Shown piece after piece: positions 47,101 through 55,793 of a stretch of 64,000 nt of DNA (positions are counted from its first letter, which is position 1; the number at the start of each line of letters is the position of its first letter). The notes under the pieces are model-generated. The model made no database searches and was not told where the DNA came from. It saw nothing but the letters and a program-made list of their open reading frames with translations. The DNA comes from Candidatus Tepidiaquacella proteinivora (GTDB taxonomy: Bacteria; Bacteroidota; Ignavibacteria; Tepidaquicellales; Tepidaquicellaceae), in NCBI GenBank assembly GCA_013348845.1, contig CP054675.1, positions 2,055,501 to 2,119,500 of the forward strand. Direction: 5' to 3'. The position numbers and the translations under genes are program-made.

Positions 47101-49009
47101 TCAGGAAGATGAGCTCTTCAATTTAATGTTTACATCAAATGGTATAGAGTTAAATAAATATGTAGGAAATTTAGTAGCAAGCTCATTTGGAGGTTCTCCT
47201 TGGGATAATTCTTATATGTTAATTAATAATTTGTATCTGTATTTTGTAGGGGATCCTTATGTGAGCGGATTGATTATGTGTAAAGTAAGAAAAACAGATG
47301 GTGTTCTGTTGGAATACAACCACACTTTTTATTCTTCTGCGACTTCTAATGATTCTGTCTTAAATTTTCTAAATTCTTTTGATACTAATCATATTTTAAT
47401 GGTTGTGAAAACTATGCCTATTTATGCTACGAATGAACTTAATGAAGCCGTCAGAAATAGATTTAGACAATTTGGAAGTTACTACATTGATTCTGTAAAT
47501 GTTAAAGCATGGACAAGATGGAGTTTCATAAGTTTTAGTGGTATGCCTAATCCTGTGGTGTCTGAAAAGTTTAGTGCGAGTGGGTGGTTTGCTGCTAAAA
47601 GTGTAATGAAACCCGACTTCGTGAATATTAATGGAAATCTTTCTTTAATATTTGGGCCAGCTGGGAACTGGAAAAATTTCAATTGGTCACAACTCTTATA
47701 CCCAAAAACTGGTATTAAGTTTGATGTATATGGCATTACTAAGAATAATCAACAAATACTTTTGTATCAGAATTTAACCAATAATAATTTTGTTAACCTT
47801 GATACTGTAAACGCTTACATTTTTCCCAAACTTAAACTCGTTTCAAAACTAATAATAGATACCAATAACTCTTTTGGACAACAAGGTATATATGGTGGAA
47901 TTCCATCTCCTGTATTTAAATCTTTATCATTTAATTATATCCCCCCAGCTGAGCTTTCTATTGATTATGCTTCATTAATTCAATCGGATTCTATAATAAA
48001 TGAAAATGATAGTATCGGAATCAGCGTTAGATACTTTAATATAGGATATAAAAGCTGTTATGGTTCTATTCGACAGGTTTACTTTTTCAGGGGTAATGAA
48101 AAGATTTTATTAAATATTGATACAAGTTATAAAGTTATAAATGTTGATAGCTCTGATTTTTATAAAAAATATGTAAAATTTTCAGGGTTAATTCCTCCTT
48201 TTAGAAAGAGCAATGAAAAAATTGTAGTATATTTCGAAGTATTACCCCTTAATAATCAAAATGAAATCTATACCTATAACAATGTTATTAATACAGATGT
48301 GTTTGTCAAAAGTAACATAGCGAGTGTTCAATTAGAATTATATGCTGATGGAGTTAAATTACAGGGGGGTGAATATGTGAGAAAGAATTCTGAATTTTCG
48401 ATAAAATTTACAAAAAAAGACGCAATTCCATTTACACTTCTTGATACTTCGTTATTCAAAATATATGTTAATGAGAAACTGCATAGTTTTGGGGATAAGA
48501 AAAATAACAAAAAGAATGTATCTGAAACTGAAAGAATCAGTGGAAAAGGAAATGAAAACGAATCCGACAGAGAAAAATCAGGATTTGAACAGGTTTATTC
48601 ACTTAACTTTTATCCGGATTTGGTTGAAGGGGAAAACAACATTAAATTATTGTCTCGCAGAACGACAGAAACTCCTTTTGATACAGTAAAATATTCAGTT
48701 CTTGTTTCCAATGAACTTTTTGTAAAGGATTTGTATAATTATCCTAATCCAATGAAAAATGAAACTGTGTTTATGTTTACTTTAGCAGGGGATATGGTAT
48801 ATGACTGTAAAATAAAGATTTATACTGTATCAGGGAAATTAATAAAAACCCTTTATTCTCCGGTAAATATAGGGTATAATCAAATTTTCTGGGATGGACG
48901 CGATGATGATGGAGATGAAGTTGCAAATGGAGTATATTTTTATAAATTAGTTGTAGAAGGTATGGGTAAGAAAGAAACCCCAATTCAAAAATTAGTAATT
49001 TTGAAATAA
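44114..49009 (+). CDS. PorU-like C25 family cysteine protease with T9SS sorting domain (copy 2)
   Basis: 1631 residues, a full-length paralogue of the preceding gene with the same domain order. It has a signal peptide (1-20), the N-terminal block LKMYIIEDGMYRI, a C25 domain with H628 (NYIGHAG) and C657 (SMTCFTGK), long beta regions, and a sorting domain (NYPNPMKN, DGRDDDGDEVANGVYFYKL). Both copies look catalytically intact. Near residues 1459-1490 this copy has a strongly charged, low-complexity insert (many K, N, E, S) that replaces a structured stretch in copy 1. The 33-base gap holds no obvious promoter, so the two are probably co-transcribed. Confidence 0.85.
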   Translation: MKNLSVYTIIFLLFNCIGYSQNYNWITPNTPYLKMYIIEDGMYRIDKSDFINAGISTSSIDPRTVKVFYKGNQIPIYFHGEADGIFNDTDYFDFYGQRNYGGLTNTYNVYNQVSYVTNEYYNVYSDTNIYWVGWGGSYGLRYIDYNYSVNTPYPFNYFKEKVHFEIDLVYSLGVSTGDGDYRNFMNDKFEGEGWYWKQMLNNNTHTQTFLPINLQPTSDQFEFKIFAYPINYSSSVSLEHRIMIRLNNNLIDTVKSEDLNRIDTIRYFPGNFFTAGSNNTITLKYTPPSSFSSGKIYLDMFEITYPRGFQFDSNKLAFKDSTTDSTSKQFKIKGYVPSNIIHIYDNRNGLRITNFSYNFDTLIFTGKGNGSFEIYNKPITKKPLRVKQRQVPNLVSTSNGVDYLIVYNKLFETQAEQLRQYRTSHNAFRAYKAEIEDIYDIFNFGIENPVAVKNFVKYVYQYWQQPPVKYLCLFGRGSVDPKRINSSAPYYKNLIPVYGVPVTDGYFANLNEGSFTYVQHIATGRIPVYTVQEASDVVNKIIEYESFQLDDWVKTGILVTGGYSYNDQQNCIIQSEYLNNTYLSVPPLSIKPERIYLTDTTGFVSFNYYDSVIHVINRNSIFVNYIGHAGNGWWDFTFEDPNELNNSRYPLVFSMTCFTGKHSEPDLRSYGEKFLYLPNKGSIGVISTTGWSFSTSGNIFNEKCLDGLATNSLRVTGDIIKYASLAMASDSGSFPVRNTINCYNLIGDPATTLKLPKFPEFVILNNHYTISPAYPKIGDNVNLKFYPRNLGTFADSCKIRFQIFKNNYLVLTNDTIIRNFKFIDSLNKYFRIDSLGNYVIKLILDSENWYQNENENNNILTLTLQTQNYSSYPLKPINNQVIYNDTVEFVGIIPNIKSNFNNKYLLQIDTTISFNSPLLASYMTTTSQGTVAKFKVGLPLLDSNVTYFWRLNAVINNQDTLQWSMPNKFYVRVNKFTENENLDSSVTISKFKPVHYQEDELFNLMFTSNGIELNKYVGNLVASSFGGSPWDNSYMLINNLYLYFVGDPYVSGLIMCKVRKTDGVLLEYNHTFYSSATSNDSVLNFLNSFDTNHILMVVKTMPIYATNELNEAVRNRFRQFGSYYIDSVNVKAWTRWSFISFSGMPNPVVSEKFSASGWFAAKSVMKPDFVNINGNLSLIFGPAGNWKNFNWSQLLYPKTGIKFDVYGITKNNQQILLYQNLTNNNFVNLDTVNAYIFPKLKLVSKLIIDTNNSFGQQGIYGGIPSPVFKSLSFNYIPPAELSIDYASLIQSDSIINENDSIGISVRYFNIGYKSCYGSIRQVYFFRGNEKILLNIDTSYKVINVDSSDFYKKYVKFSGLIPPFRKSNEKIVVYFEVLPLNNQNEIYTYNNVINTDVFVKSNIASVQLELYADGVKLQGGEYVRKNSEFSIKFTKKDAIPFTLLDTSLFKIYVNEKLHSFGDKKNNKKNVSETERISGKGNENESDREKSGFEQVYSLNFYPDLVEGENNIKLLSRRTTETPFDTVKYSVLVSNELFVKDLYNYPNPMKNETVFMFTLAGDMVYDCKIKIYTVSGKLIKTLYSPVNIGYNQIFWDGRDDDGDEVANGVYFYKLVVEGMGKKETPIQKLVILK

Positions 49010-49014
49010 TGGGA

Positions 49015-49045
49015 TTGAAATTAATATAATTTCTTGATATTTTTA
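49015..49045 (+). promoter_or_regulatory. Candidate promoter ahead of secG
   Basis: TTG at 49015-49017 and, 20 bases later, TATTTTAG at 49038-49045 (one mismatch to TAnnTTTG). The box ends 5 bases before the secG ATG at 49051, as in the promoter at 9501, which would give a leaderless or nearly leaderless message. Confidence 0.35.
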
Positions 49046-49050
49046 GAATT

Positions 49051-49425
49051 ATGCTAACAATTATTTTAATATTCTTAACAATAGTTTGTGTTTTGTTGAT
49101 GGCTGTGGTTTTAATGCAATCATCGAAAGGTGGTGGTCTTGCAGCAACTTTTGGTGGCTCACAAGTTACTACAATGTTCGGAGCAAGAAGAGCCTCTGAT
49201 TTTTTATCGAAATCTACAATAGTACTTGCTGTTATTTTTATGTTGTTTTCTTTACTTGTTAATTTATATATAAGTAAAAGAACAGAAACTGTAAGAAGTG
49301 TTTTACAGGAAACTGAGCAACCTATTCAGCAGCAGCAAATACCACAGACCATTCCTCAGGGTGAACTTCCTACACAGGAAAATCCCTCTGGAGAGCAACA
49401 GCAAAATCAACCTGAACAAAAATAG
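49051..49425 (+). CDS. secG: Preprotein translocase subunit SecG
   Basis: 124 residues. Two membrane segments (about 3-24 and 53-73) flank the conserved loop LMQSSKGGGLAATFGGSQVT, followed by FGARRASDFLSKST, the SecG signature. It forms the SecYEG channel and supports SecA-driven export. The C-terminal 45 residues are a glutamine- and proline-rich tail, common in Bacteroidota and relatives. A strong hairpin with a T-rich tail lies 73 bases downstream. Confidence 0.92.
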   Translation: MLTIILIFLTIVCVLLMAVVLMQSSKGGGLAATFGGSQVTTMFGARRASDFLSKSTIVLAVIFMLFSLLVNLYISKRTETVRSVLQETEQPIQQQQIPQTIPQGELPTQENPSGEQQQNQPEQK

Positions 49426-49470
49426 ATAATATTAGTTTATATAGGTAAATACTTTGCAATAAGGAAAAAA

Positions 49471-50082
49471 TTGTTTAAAAAGTTATTAAATAAATTTAGC
49501 ACTCTTTTTTTAAAGAGTGCTTTTATTTTACTCTTAATTTTTATATCTGTTGAGACAGCAAATTCACAATATCTTTTAAAGGAATCAAGAGAAGATTTAT
49601 CCAAGGAGTATTTTAATCTCTCTCCTTTAATTAAAGATTCATTAAGAATACCGAAAAAAGATAGCGTAATTAATTTTCAAATGAAAAAATCACCGTGGAA
49701 ATCTGTATTATATTCTGCTGTATTACCAGGGCTTGGACAGTTTTATAACGAATCATATTGGAAAGTACCTGTAATTTTAACCATAGGTGGATATCTTGGT
49801 TATGTTATTGTAAAAAATCACAATAAATTTTTGGACTACAGAGATGAATATGCTGCTTCTCAAACAGCTGCCAATCCGGAAGGAGACCTAAGATTAAAAA
49901 GTTATAGAGAGTTTTATCGTGACCAGAGAGACCAGTTTCTGCTATATTTTGCATTCTATTATTTAATTACTCTTGTTGATTCTTATGTTGATGCCCACCT
50001 TTATGATTTTGATGTTAGTGAGAAAGTTAGATTTTCTGTTTCACCACAGAATAGTTTTGTAAAGTTTTCAATTTCTTTTTAA
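49471..50082 (+). CDS. DUF5683 domain membrane protein
   Basis: 203 residues. The start is the TTG at 49471, with AAGGA 5 bases upstream; it gives a proper signal peptide (basic start, hydrophobic 17-29, ANSQ). The next ATG would begin at residue 71 and lose it. The DUF5683 core has SVLYSAVLPGLGQFYNESYWKVPVI and two or three membrane segments, with EFYRDQRDQFLL between them. The family is typical of Bacteroidota; its function is unknown. A perfect hairpin lies within codons 10-17. Confidence 0.75.
   Translation: MFKKLLNKFSTLFLKSAFILLLIFISVETANSQYLLKESREDLSKEYFNLSPLIKDSLRIPKKDSVINFQMKKSPWKSVLYSAVLPGLGQFYNESYWKVPVILTIGGYLGYVIVKNHNKFLDYRDEYAASQTAANPEGDLRLKSYREFYRDQRDQFLLYFAFYYLITLVDSYVDAHLYDFDVSEKVRFSVSPQNSFVKFSISF
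49498..49529 (+). terminator. Intrinsic terminator-like hairpin inside the start of the DUF5683 gene
   Basis: AGCACTCTTT (49498-49507), a 4-base T loop, AAAGAGTGCT (49512-49521), then TTTATTTT. The stem is 10 perfect base pairs. It looks like a terminator for secG but lies within the coding sequence of the next gene (codons 10-17), so it may act as an attenuator that translating ribosomes melt. Confidence 0.6.
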
Positions 50083-50196
50083 TTATATTAAAAATAAACC
50101 TCTTTATTATAAGAATTTAAATAAATTAACAAGAGTAATCTAAATCTGTTTTAATTAATTGTTATAATTTTTAAATTATTAATAAAATAAAATAAT

Positions 50197-51531
50197 ATGT
50201 GGATTTATACTGATAAAATATCCGAATATGAAAATAAAGAAGTAATTATTAAAGGATGGTTGTACAACATTCGAGCCTCAGGTAAATTGCTGTTTCCCGA
50301 AATTAGGGATGGATATGGAATTGTACAAGGTGTCGTTTCAAAAAGTGATGTTTCAGAAAGGGTTTGGGACGACTTTTTGAAATTAACACAAGAATCTTCT
50401 GTTATTGTTAAAGGTATTGTGAAAAAGCATCCTAAAAAAACTGATGTGTACGAATTACAGATTAATGATATTACCATCGTTAATATTGCGGAGCCTTATC
50501 CCATTACTTTAAAAGAGCATGGGGTAGAATTCTTAATGGATAGAAGACATCTTTGGTTAAGGTCTCCAAGGCAAGTTGCGATTATGAGGGTAAGACACGA
50601 AATAATACAATCTATAAGAGATTATATGTATCAAAACGATTTTGTCCTTTTTGATGCACCAATATTTACACCTAATGCGTGTGAAGGAACATCCACTTTA
50701 TTTTCAACAGATTATTTTGATTTAGGAAAAGCGTACTTATCACAATCGGGACAATTATATGCTGAAGCTGGTGCTATGGCACTCGGGAAAGTATATACGT
50801 TGGGTCCTACTTTTAGAGCTGAGTATTCCATGACAAGACGCCATATGACCGAATTCTGGATGATGGAGCCTGAAATGGCATATTATGATTTAAATGATAA
50901 TATGGATTTGATTGAAGATTTTCTTGAGTATGTTGTTCAAAGAGTTATTAAAAATAGAAAAAAAGAACTTGAAATACTTAAGCGCGATACTACAAAACTT
51001 GAGAAAGTACATAAACCTTTTCCTCGTATAACTTATACAGAAGCTGTAGAAATTTTGAGGAAAAAAGATATTCCTTTATATCGAAAAACACAAAATGGTG
51101 AAGAGGAAATTAGACCATTTCCATGGGGAGAGGATTTTGGAGCACCACATGAAGAAGCACTTGTTGAAGATTTTGAAAAGCCGGTTATAATTCATCGCTG
51201 GCCCTCTGCTGCTAAAGCCTTTTATATGAAACGCGATCCAGAAAATCCGGATTTGGTTTTAGGTGTTGATGTCCTTGCTCCGGAAGGGTTTGGTGAGATA
51301 ATTGGAGGGTCTCAGCGTGAAGATAATATTAATTTATTAATTGAAAGAATTAAAGAGCATAATCTTCCTATGGAAGAGTTTCAATGGTATATTGACTTAA
51401 GGAGATACGGTAGTGTTCCTCATTCAGGGTTTGGTTTAGGTATTGAAAGGATGGTTTGTTGGATTTGTAATCTTGAACATATAAGAGAAGCGATACCATT
51501 CCCACGAAGACCAAACAGAATTAGACCATAA
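50197..51531 (+). CDS. asnS: Asparagine-tRNA ligase
   Basis: 444 residues, class IIb. The N-terminal OB-fold anticodon-binding domain (about 1-105) has [18 protein letters not shown]. The catalytic domain has [10 protein letters not shown] (motif 1 side), [21 protein letters not shown] (motif 2, in the ASN/ASP class) and [13 protein letters not shown] (motif 3). The asparagine type is supported by overall length and the ACEGTSTLF segment; an aspartyl enzyme would be much longer with a GAD insert. The 114 bases upstream show no clear promoter. An ABC transporter gene follows after 10 bases. Confidence 0.92.
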   Translation: MWIYTDKISEYENKEVIIKGWLYNIRASGKLLFPEIRDGYGIVQGVVSKSDVSERVWDDFLKLTQESSVIVKGIVKKHPKKTDVYELQINDITIVNIAEPYPITLKEHGVEFLMDRRHLWLRSPRQVAIMRVRHEIIQSIRDYMYQNDFVLFDAPIFTPNACEGTSTLFSTDYFDLGKAYLSQSGQLYAEAGAMALGKVYTLGPTFRAEYSMTRRHMTEFWMMEPEMAYYDLNDNMDLIEDFLEYVVQRVIKNRKKELEILKRDTTKLEKVHKPFPRITYTEAVEILRKKDIPLYRKTQNGEEEIRPFPWGEDFGAPHEEALVEDFEKPVIIHRWPSAAKAFYMKRDPENPDLVLGVDVLAPEGFGEIIGGSQREDNINLLIERIKEHNLPMEEFQWYIDLRRYGSVPHSGFGLGIERMVCWICNLEHIREAIPFPRRPNRIRP

Positions 51532-51541
51532 GGTTTCATCT

Positions 51542-52477
51542 ATGCCATTAATTGAAACAGATAATTTAACTAAAATATTTAAATCAAGTACCTTTTCAAA
51601 AACTGGTATTACTGCTTTAAGAAATCTATCTCTGAAAATTGAGCAAGGGATAATTTTCGGTCTGTTAGGTCCTAATGGAGCGGGAAAAACTACATTGGTG
51701 AAAATTTTATTAGGTATGGTTCATCCTACTTCTGGAATTGTGAAAGTTTTTAATGAGAATGTTACTAATTATAGGATTAGAAAAAAAATCGGGTATTTAC
51801 CGGAAGATCACAGATTTCCTGATTATATGAACGCAAATGAAATAATGAGTTTCTTTGCTTTATTAAGTGGTCTAAAGAAAAACGACTTTGATAAGGTCAT
51901 CAGAAAAAATCTTGAACTTGTGGATATGTATAACTATAGAGATATGAAAGTTAAAAAATATTCAAAGGGAATGTTACAAAGATTAGCTTTTGCTCAATCT
52001 TTTATTAATAATCCAGAGTTAATAATTTTAGATGAACCAACAGAAGGGGTTGACCCAATTGGAAGGAAAGCAATTAGAGATATTATTTTAGAACTTAAAA
52101 AAAATGGAGCTACAATTCTTTTAAATTCACACCTTTTAAGTGAAGTAGAACTTGTTTGCGATAAGGTTGCAATATTGAATAAAGGTGAATTAATAAAAGA
52201 AGGGGTTGTTGAGGATTTATTGACATCAGCTGATACTTTTAATATAATTTGTTCTGATATGAATGATGAAGTAATCAATCATTTACTTCTTCAGAACAAA
52301 GCCACTATTAAAAATAAAAATGAATTTTCAATAAAAATAAAAGATTATTCAGAATTAAATAATATAATAGATTTTCTCAGGAAAAACCGAATATTAATTC
52401 ATTCAGTTTCGAAAGATAAGATTAGCCTTGAGAATATTTTTATAAACCTGTTAGAGAATTCTAATGTTAAAAACTAA
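51542..52477 (+). CDS. ABC transporter ATP-binding protein
   Basis: 311 residues. Walker A is GPNGAGKTT near residue 45, the Q loop region YLPEDHRFP near 88, the signature KYSKGMLQRL near 140 and Walker B LIILDEPTEG near 160, followed by an H-loop histidine in NSHLL. The C-terminal 90 residues resemble the regulatory extension of drug- or lipid-exporting ABC-2 transporters. It should power the permease encoded next, with which it overlaps. Substrate not predictable. Confidence 0.92.
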   Translation: MPLIETDNLTKIFKSSTFSKTGITALRNLSLKIEQGIIFGLLGPNGAGKTTLVKILLGMVHPTSGIVKVFNENVTNYRIRKKIGYLPEDHRFPDYMNANEIMSFFALLSGLKKNDFDKVIRKNLELVDMYNYRDMKVKKYSKGMLQRLAFAQSFINNPELIILDEPTEGVDPIGRKAIRDIILELKKNGATILLNSHLLSEVELVCDKVAILNKGELIKEGVVEDLLTSADTFNIICSDMNDEVINHLLLQNKATIKNKNEFSIKIKDYSELNNIIDFLRKNRILIHSVSKDKISLENIFINLLENSNVKN

Positions 52478-53315
52478 AATGGAAACCCCTTTTTTCGCTT
52501 TAGTGTTTAATACTTTTAAAGAAGCATTTTCCAAAAAAGTTTTATTGATAATTTTTATATTTTTCTCACTAATTATTATATTAATCCCGATTATTATTAA
52601 TCTCGATGCTGTTGAAGTTATTCCTTACATGCTGCAATCAGACCCATCATTCGATTATAACAAGTTTATAATGACGGTAGAATTAGCTTTTATATCTCAG
52701 ATTCCATTGCTTATTGTTATGACAATCTTTATTGTTATGTCGTCTTCTTTCATTCCATCAATGTTACAGAAGGGTTATGTAGAATTTATATTAGCCAGGC
52801 CAGTTTCGAGAGCTACAATAATTTTAAGTAAGTTTGTTGCGGGAGTTTTAATTATTTTTTTCGCTATGTGCTATATTATTATTCCTGTCTGGCTGATTAT
52901 ATCTATAAAAACGGGGGTATGGCATTTTCAATTTTTATATTCAATACTTTGGTACACATTCATTTTTGCTTCGCTCTATCCTTTAATTATTCTTACCGGA
53001 TTAATCACAAGAAGTAATACATTAACTTTAATTCTTAATTTAATAATATTTTTCCCATTCTCAGCAGTAATTTCGATTAAGGATACAATTTATAAATTTA
53101 TATCAAATAAGATAATAATATTTATTATTGATTTTTTTTATTATTTATTTCCCAAACCATGGGATTTAAGGACTATGTGTGAAGCGACAATAAACGGAAC
53201 ATTTAATACAAGTAGCGGCATATTTTATTCTTATCAACCAATAATTACATCTGTTATTTTTATTATTACAATGTTATCAATTTCAATTTATTATTTTAGT
53301 AATAAAGATTTTTAA
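52464..53315 (+). CDS. ABC-2 type transporter permease
   Basis: 283 residues with six predicted membrane segments. The N-terminal FKEAFSKKVLL and the central SSSFIPSMLQKGYVEFILARPVSRATII are typical of ABC-2 permeases, which usually pair with the ATPase type upstream. The listed ATG overlaps the ATPase gene by 14 bases; a second ATG at 52479, one base after the ATPase stop, is equally possible and gives a protein five residues shorter. It lies 1 base before the lipoprotein gene. Confidence 0.85.
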   Translation: MLKTKMETPFFALVFNTFKEAFSKKVLLIIFIFFSLIIILIPIIINLDAVEVIPYMLQSDPSFDYNKFIMTVELAFISQIPLLIVMTIFIVMSSSFIPSMLQKGYVEFILARPVSRATIILSKFVAGVLIIFFAMCYIIIPVWLIISIKTGVWHFQFLYSILWYTFIFASLYPLIILTGLITRSNTLTLILNLIIFFPFSAVISIKDTIYKFISNKIIIFIIDFFYYLFPKPWDLRTMCEATINGTFNTSSGIFYSYQPIITSVIFIITMLSISIYYFSNKDF

Positions 53316-53316
53316 T

Positions 53317-54372
53317 ATGAAGTATTTAAAATTTCTTATTTATTTTTTGATAATATTTTTTATTTCTTGTAGTAAAACTCCATCTCCGGAAAGGTTACCG
53401 ATAAGTATGAAGGATAATTTAAAGCTTCTGCAAAAAGATCCTCAATTCTTGATATATATGAATTTTAACAATATGCGTGTAACTGATTTCTGGAAAAGTT
53501 TTATCGGGGATTCAATTTTGAAAGCAGAAAGTGATTTTCAGAGCGCATTAAAAATTTTTAAAGATGTAACAGGAACTTCTATTTCTGATGGATTAAATGA
53601 ATTCTATCTTGCTAATTCCTGGGAAGGGGAAAATACAATCGTTATTGTAGGAGCATTTGATAAGGAAAAAATAAATAATTATGTAAAAAACGATACTTCT
53701 TACACAATAATTTATTCCTCAAATAATATTCCGGTTTTTGTTAATAAAAATAACAATCTCTATTTCTTTTTACGGGATAACTCTACTATATGTGCAAGTA
53801 ATTATATGAAAAGAATTGAATCTATTATGAGTTTGACTGATACATCAAAGAACACATTACTGGAGAATTCTGATTTTATGAGCGCTATAGAAAAAACGAT
53901 CTATAAAAGTCAGTTAATGATGATTTCTAATCAAAAGACTTTTATACGTGGAATATTTCTTAATTTATTTAAACCAAAACTTTCAAGTGGATTGGAAGAA
54001 TTAAAAACAGATTCAACAGGTAAATATTATATTGATTCGAATATTAAATATGAAGAAAATTATTTTGACAAACTTTATGAGAACATTAGTTCTTTTTCAT
54101 TTTCTTCTAAGATGGAAACTGACCTGAAGGTTATTATTCAATTTGAATTTTTAAATGAAAATCAATCAGAAAACTTTACAAAAGTGCTGAACGGAATTAT
54201 TACTATTTCAAAAGCACAGGCAGCTTCACAAAAAGAAGGAATGCAGGTGAACTCAATACTTGATAATATTGAAGTAATACAAAACAAAAATCAAAGTTTG
54301 ATAATGATTTTGATTACCAAAAATAATATTAATGAATTCAGAAAAATTCAATTAATGGGTAAACCTGAATAA
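53317..54372 (+). CDS. Predicted lipoprotein of unknown function
   Basis: 351 residues. The signal peptide ends in FISC (C18), a lipobox. The mature part alternates strands and helices (QFLIYMNFNNM, NTIVIVGAFDKEKI, TIIYSSNNIPVFV, STICASNYMKRIESIM) and resembles DUF3352-type proteins only in its general pattern, so I assign no family. It is the last gene of the asnS/ABC run and may be the periplasmic partner of the exporter. It converges with the MFS gene. Confidence 0.65.
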   Translation: MKYLKFLIYFLIIFFISCSKTPSPERLPISMKDNLKLLQKDPQFLIYMNFNNMRVTDFWKSFIGDSILKAESDFQSALKIFKDVTGTSISDGLNEFYLANSWEGENTIVIVGAFDKEKINNYVKNDTSYTIIYSSNNIPVFVNKNNNLYFFLRDNSTICASNYMKRIESIMSLTDTSKNTLLENSDFMSAIEKTIYKSQLMMISNQKTFIRGIFLNLFKPKLSSGLEELKTDSTGKYYIDSNIKYEENYFDKLYENISSFSFSSKMETDLKVIIQFEFLNENQSENFTKVLNGIITISKAQAASQKEGMQVNSILDNIEVIQNKNQSLIMILITKNNINEFRKIQLMGKPE

Positions 54373-54395
54373 ATTTATAATTTTAAAATATAATC

Positions 54396-55784
54396 TTAAC
54401 CTAAAAATTCTTTCTTCCTATTGCTTTTTAAAGTAAGTGTTATAACTACCCCGACTAAAGATATTATTGCTGCTGCTAAGAATATATAGTTATAATTGTT
54501 TGTATTTCCTTCGTAATTCCGGAAATTACTCTCTATAAAAACAGAATAGAGAATTCCAAATAAGCATATACCAAGAGCGGAACCAGTTCTGATGATAGTT
54601 ATCATAAAACCCGATACACTTCCCTTCGAGAATTGAGGGGCGAACCTCATAACTTCTTTCGTATTAACGGGGATTGAAAGACCAACTGATATTCCATATA
54701 ATCCTAATAGTATTATAATTGTATTGATATTTGAATTTGAATTTAACAATGAGAATGAAATAAATGTAATAAAAGTTAGAATAATACCTGAAAATAATAT
54801 ATACCTGGAATTGATTTTGTCTGCTAAGTATCCGGAAATATAACCTGAAAATACCTGAGCAATTGAAGTTATTGTCATAAGAAAACCTACTGTGATTACT
54901 GAATAATTAAATATATTTTGTAAATAAAATGGAGAAATAAATATTATTCCGTTTGTATAAATATATATAATAAGAAAAATTAATAAATGTTTTGAAAGAG
55001 TAAAGTTTCTTAATAATCTTAGGTTTAAAAGCGGAAATGATATTTTTAATTCTCTATATATGAATAGTGGAAAGAATATTAAAAATAATAAAAGTGAAAA
55101 TATTATTTTATATGAATGGAAGCCAGTTGTATTTACAATATTTAAAAAATATAATAACCCAAAGAGACCTAAAAATATTAGAAAAGAACCAAGTAAATCG
55201 AATTTATTTTCTCCTTGATTTTTAACTTCTTCGCGGGGAATAAAGAAAATTCCCAATATAAAAGTAGTAATGAATATTGGAATATTAACTAAAAAAATGG
55301 CTTTCCAGGAGAAGTTTTCAATCAGTAAACCACTTGTAAATCTACCGATTACTCCTCCTAAAGCAACAAAGGAATAATTAATTCCAAATATTTTTCCTGT
55401 AATTTCATCTTTAAAATATTTAGAGATTATCGCTGGAGTAAGGCCAAAAAGAATTGCACCCCCTATTGCTTGCAGAACTCTAAATAAGGTTAACTCAAAA
55501 AAACTTTGGGATAAACCACATAAAATAGAAGAAATTGAAAATATTAATATACCTAAGATATAAATATTTTTATAACCTTTTATATCTCCTATTCTTCCGA
55601 AAATCTGCAGAAAGCAGGTTACTATTAAAAAGTATAACCATACAATTCTTGATGTAATTTCTGGTGAAATGTTAAAGTATTGTGATATTGATGATAAAGA
55701 AATACTCGTTATATTAATATCGAAACCTAAAAAAAAGTGAACAAGACATACAACTGCAAGAATGCCGAAAATTTTTTTAATCAT
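54396..55784 (-). CDS. MFS transporter, DHA2-like
   Basis: 462 residues with about 14 membrane segments, which fits the DHA2 drug:proton antiporter branch. Landmarks are the loop 2-3 motif FGRIGDIKGYKNIYILGI, the motif C-like GGVIGRFTSGLLI and FLVNIPIFI after segment 6, which is characteristic of DHA2. It may export drugs or metabolites; the substrate is unknown. It lies 9 bases after fbp on the same strand, and its end faces the lipoprotein gene. Confidence 0.85.
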   Translation of the reverse strand: MIKKIFGILAVVCLVHFFLGFDINITSISLSSISQYFNISPEITSRIVWLYFLIVTCFLQIFGRIGDIKGYKNIYILGILIFSISSILCGLSQSFFELTLFRVLQAIGGAILFGLTPAIISKYFKDEITGKIFGINYSFVALGGVIGRFTSGLLIENFSWKAIFLVNIPIFITTFILGIFFIPREEVKNQGENKFDLLGSFLIFLGLFGLLYFLNIVNTTGFHSYKIIFSLLLFLIFFPLFIYRELKISFPLLNLRLLRNFTLSKHLLIFLIIYIYTNGIIFISPFYLQNIFNYSVITVGFLMTITSIAQVFSGYISGYLADKINSRYILFSGIILTFITFISFSLLNSNSNINTIIILLGLYGISVGLSIPVNTKEVMRFAPQFSKGSVSGFMITIIRTGSALGICLFGILYSVFIESNFRNYEGNTNNYNYIFLAAAIISLVGVVITLTLKSNRKKEFLG

Positions 55785-55793
55785 TCAATAATT

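Noticed and set aside
50083-50196. tRNA or riboswitch in the gap before asnS
   Set aside because: I found no cloverleaf, T-box or other conserved structure; the 114 bases are plain AT-rich sequence.
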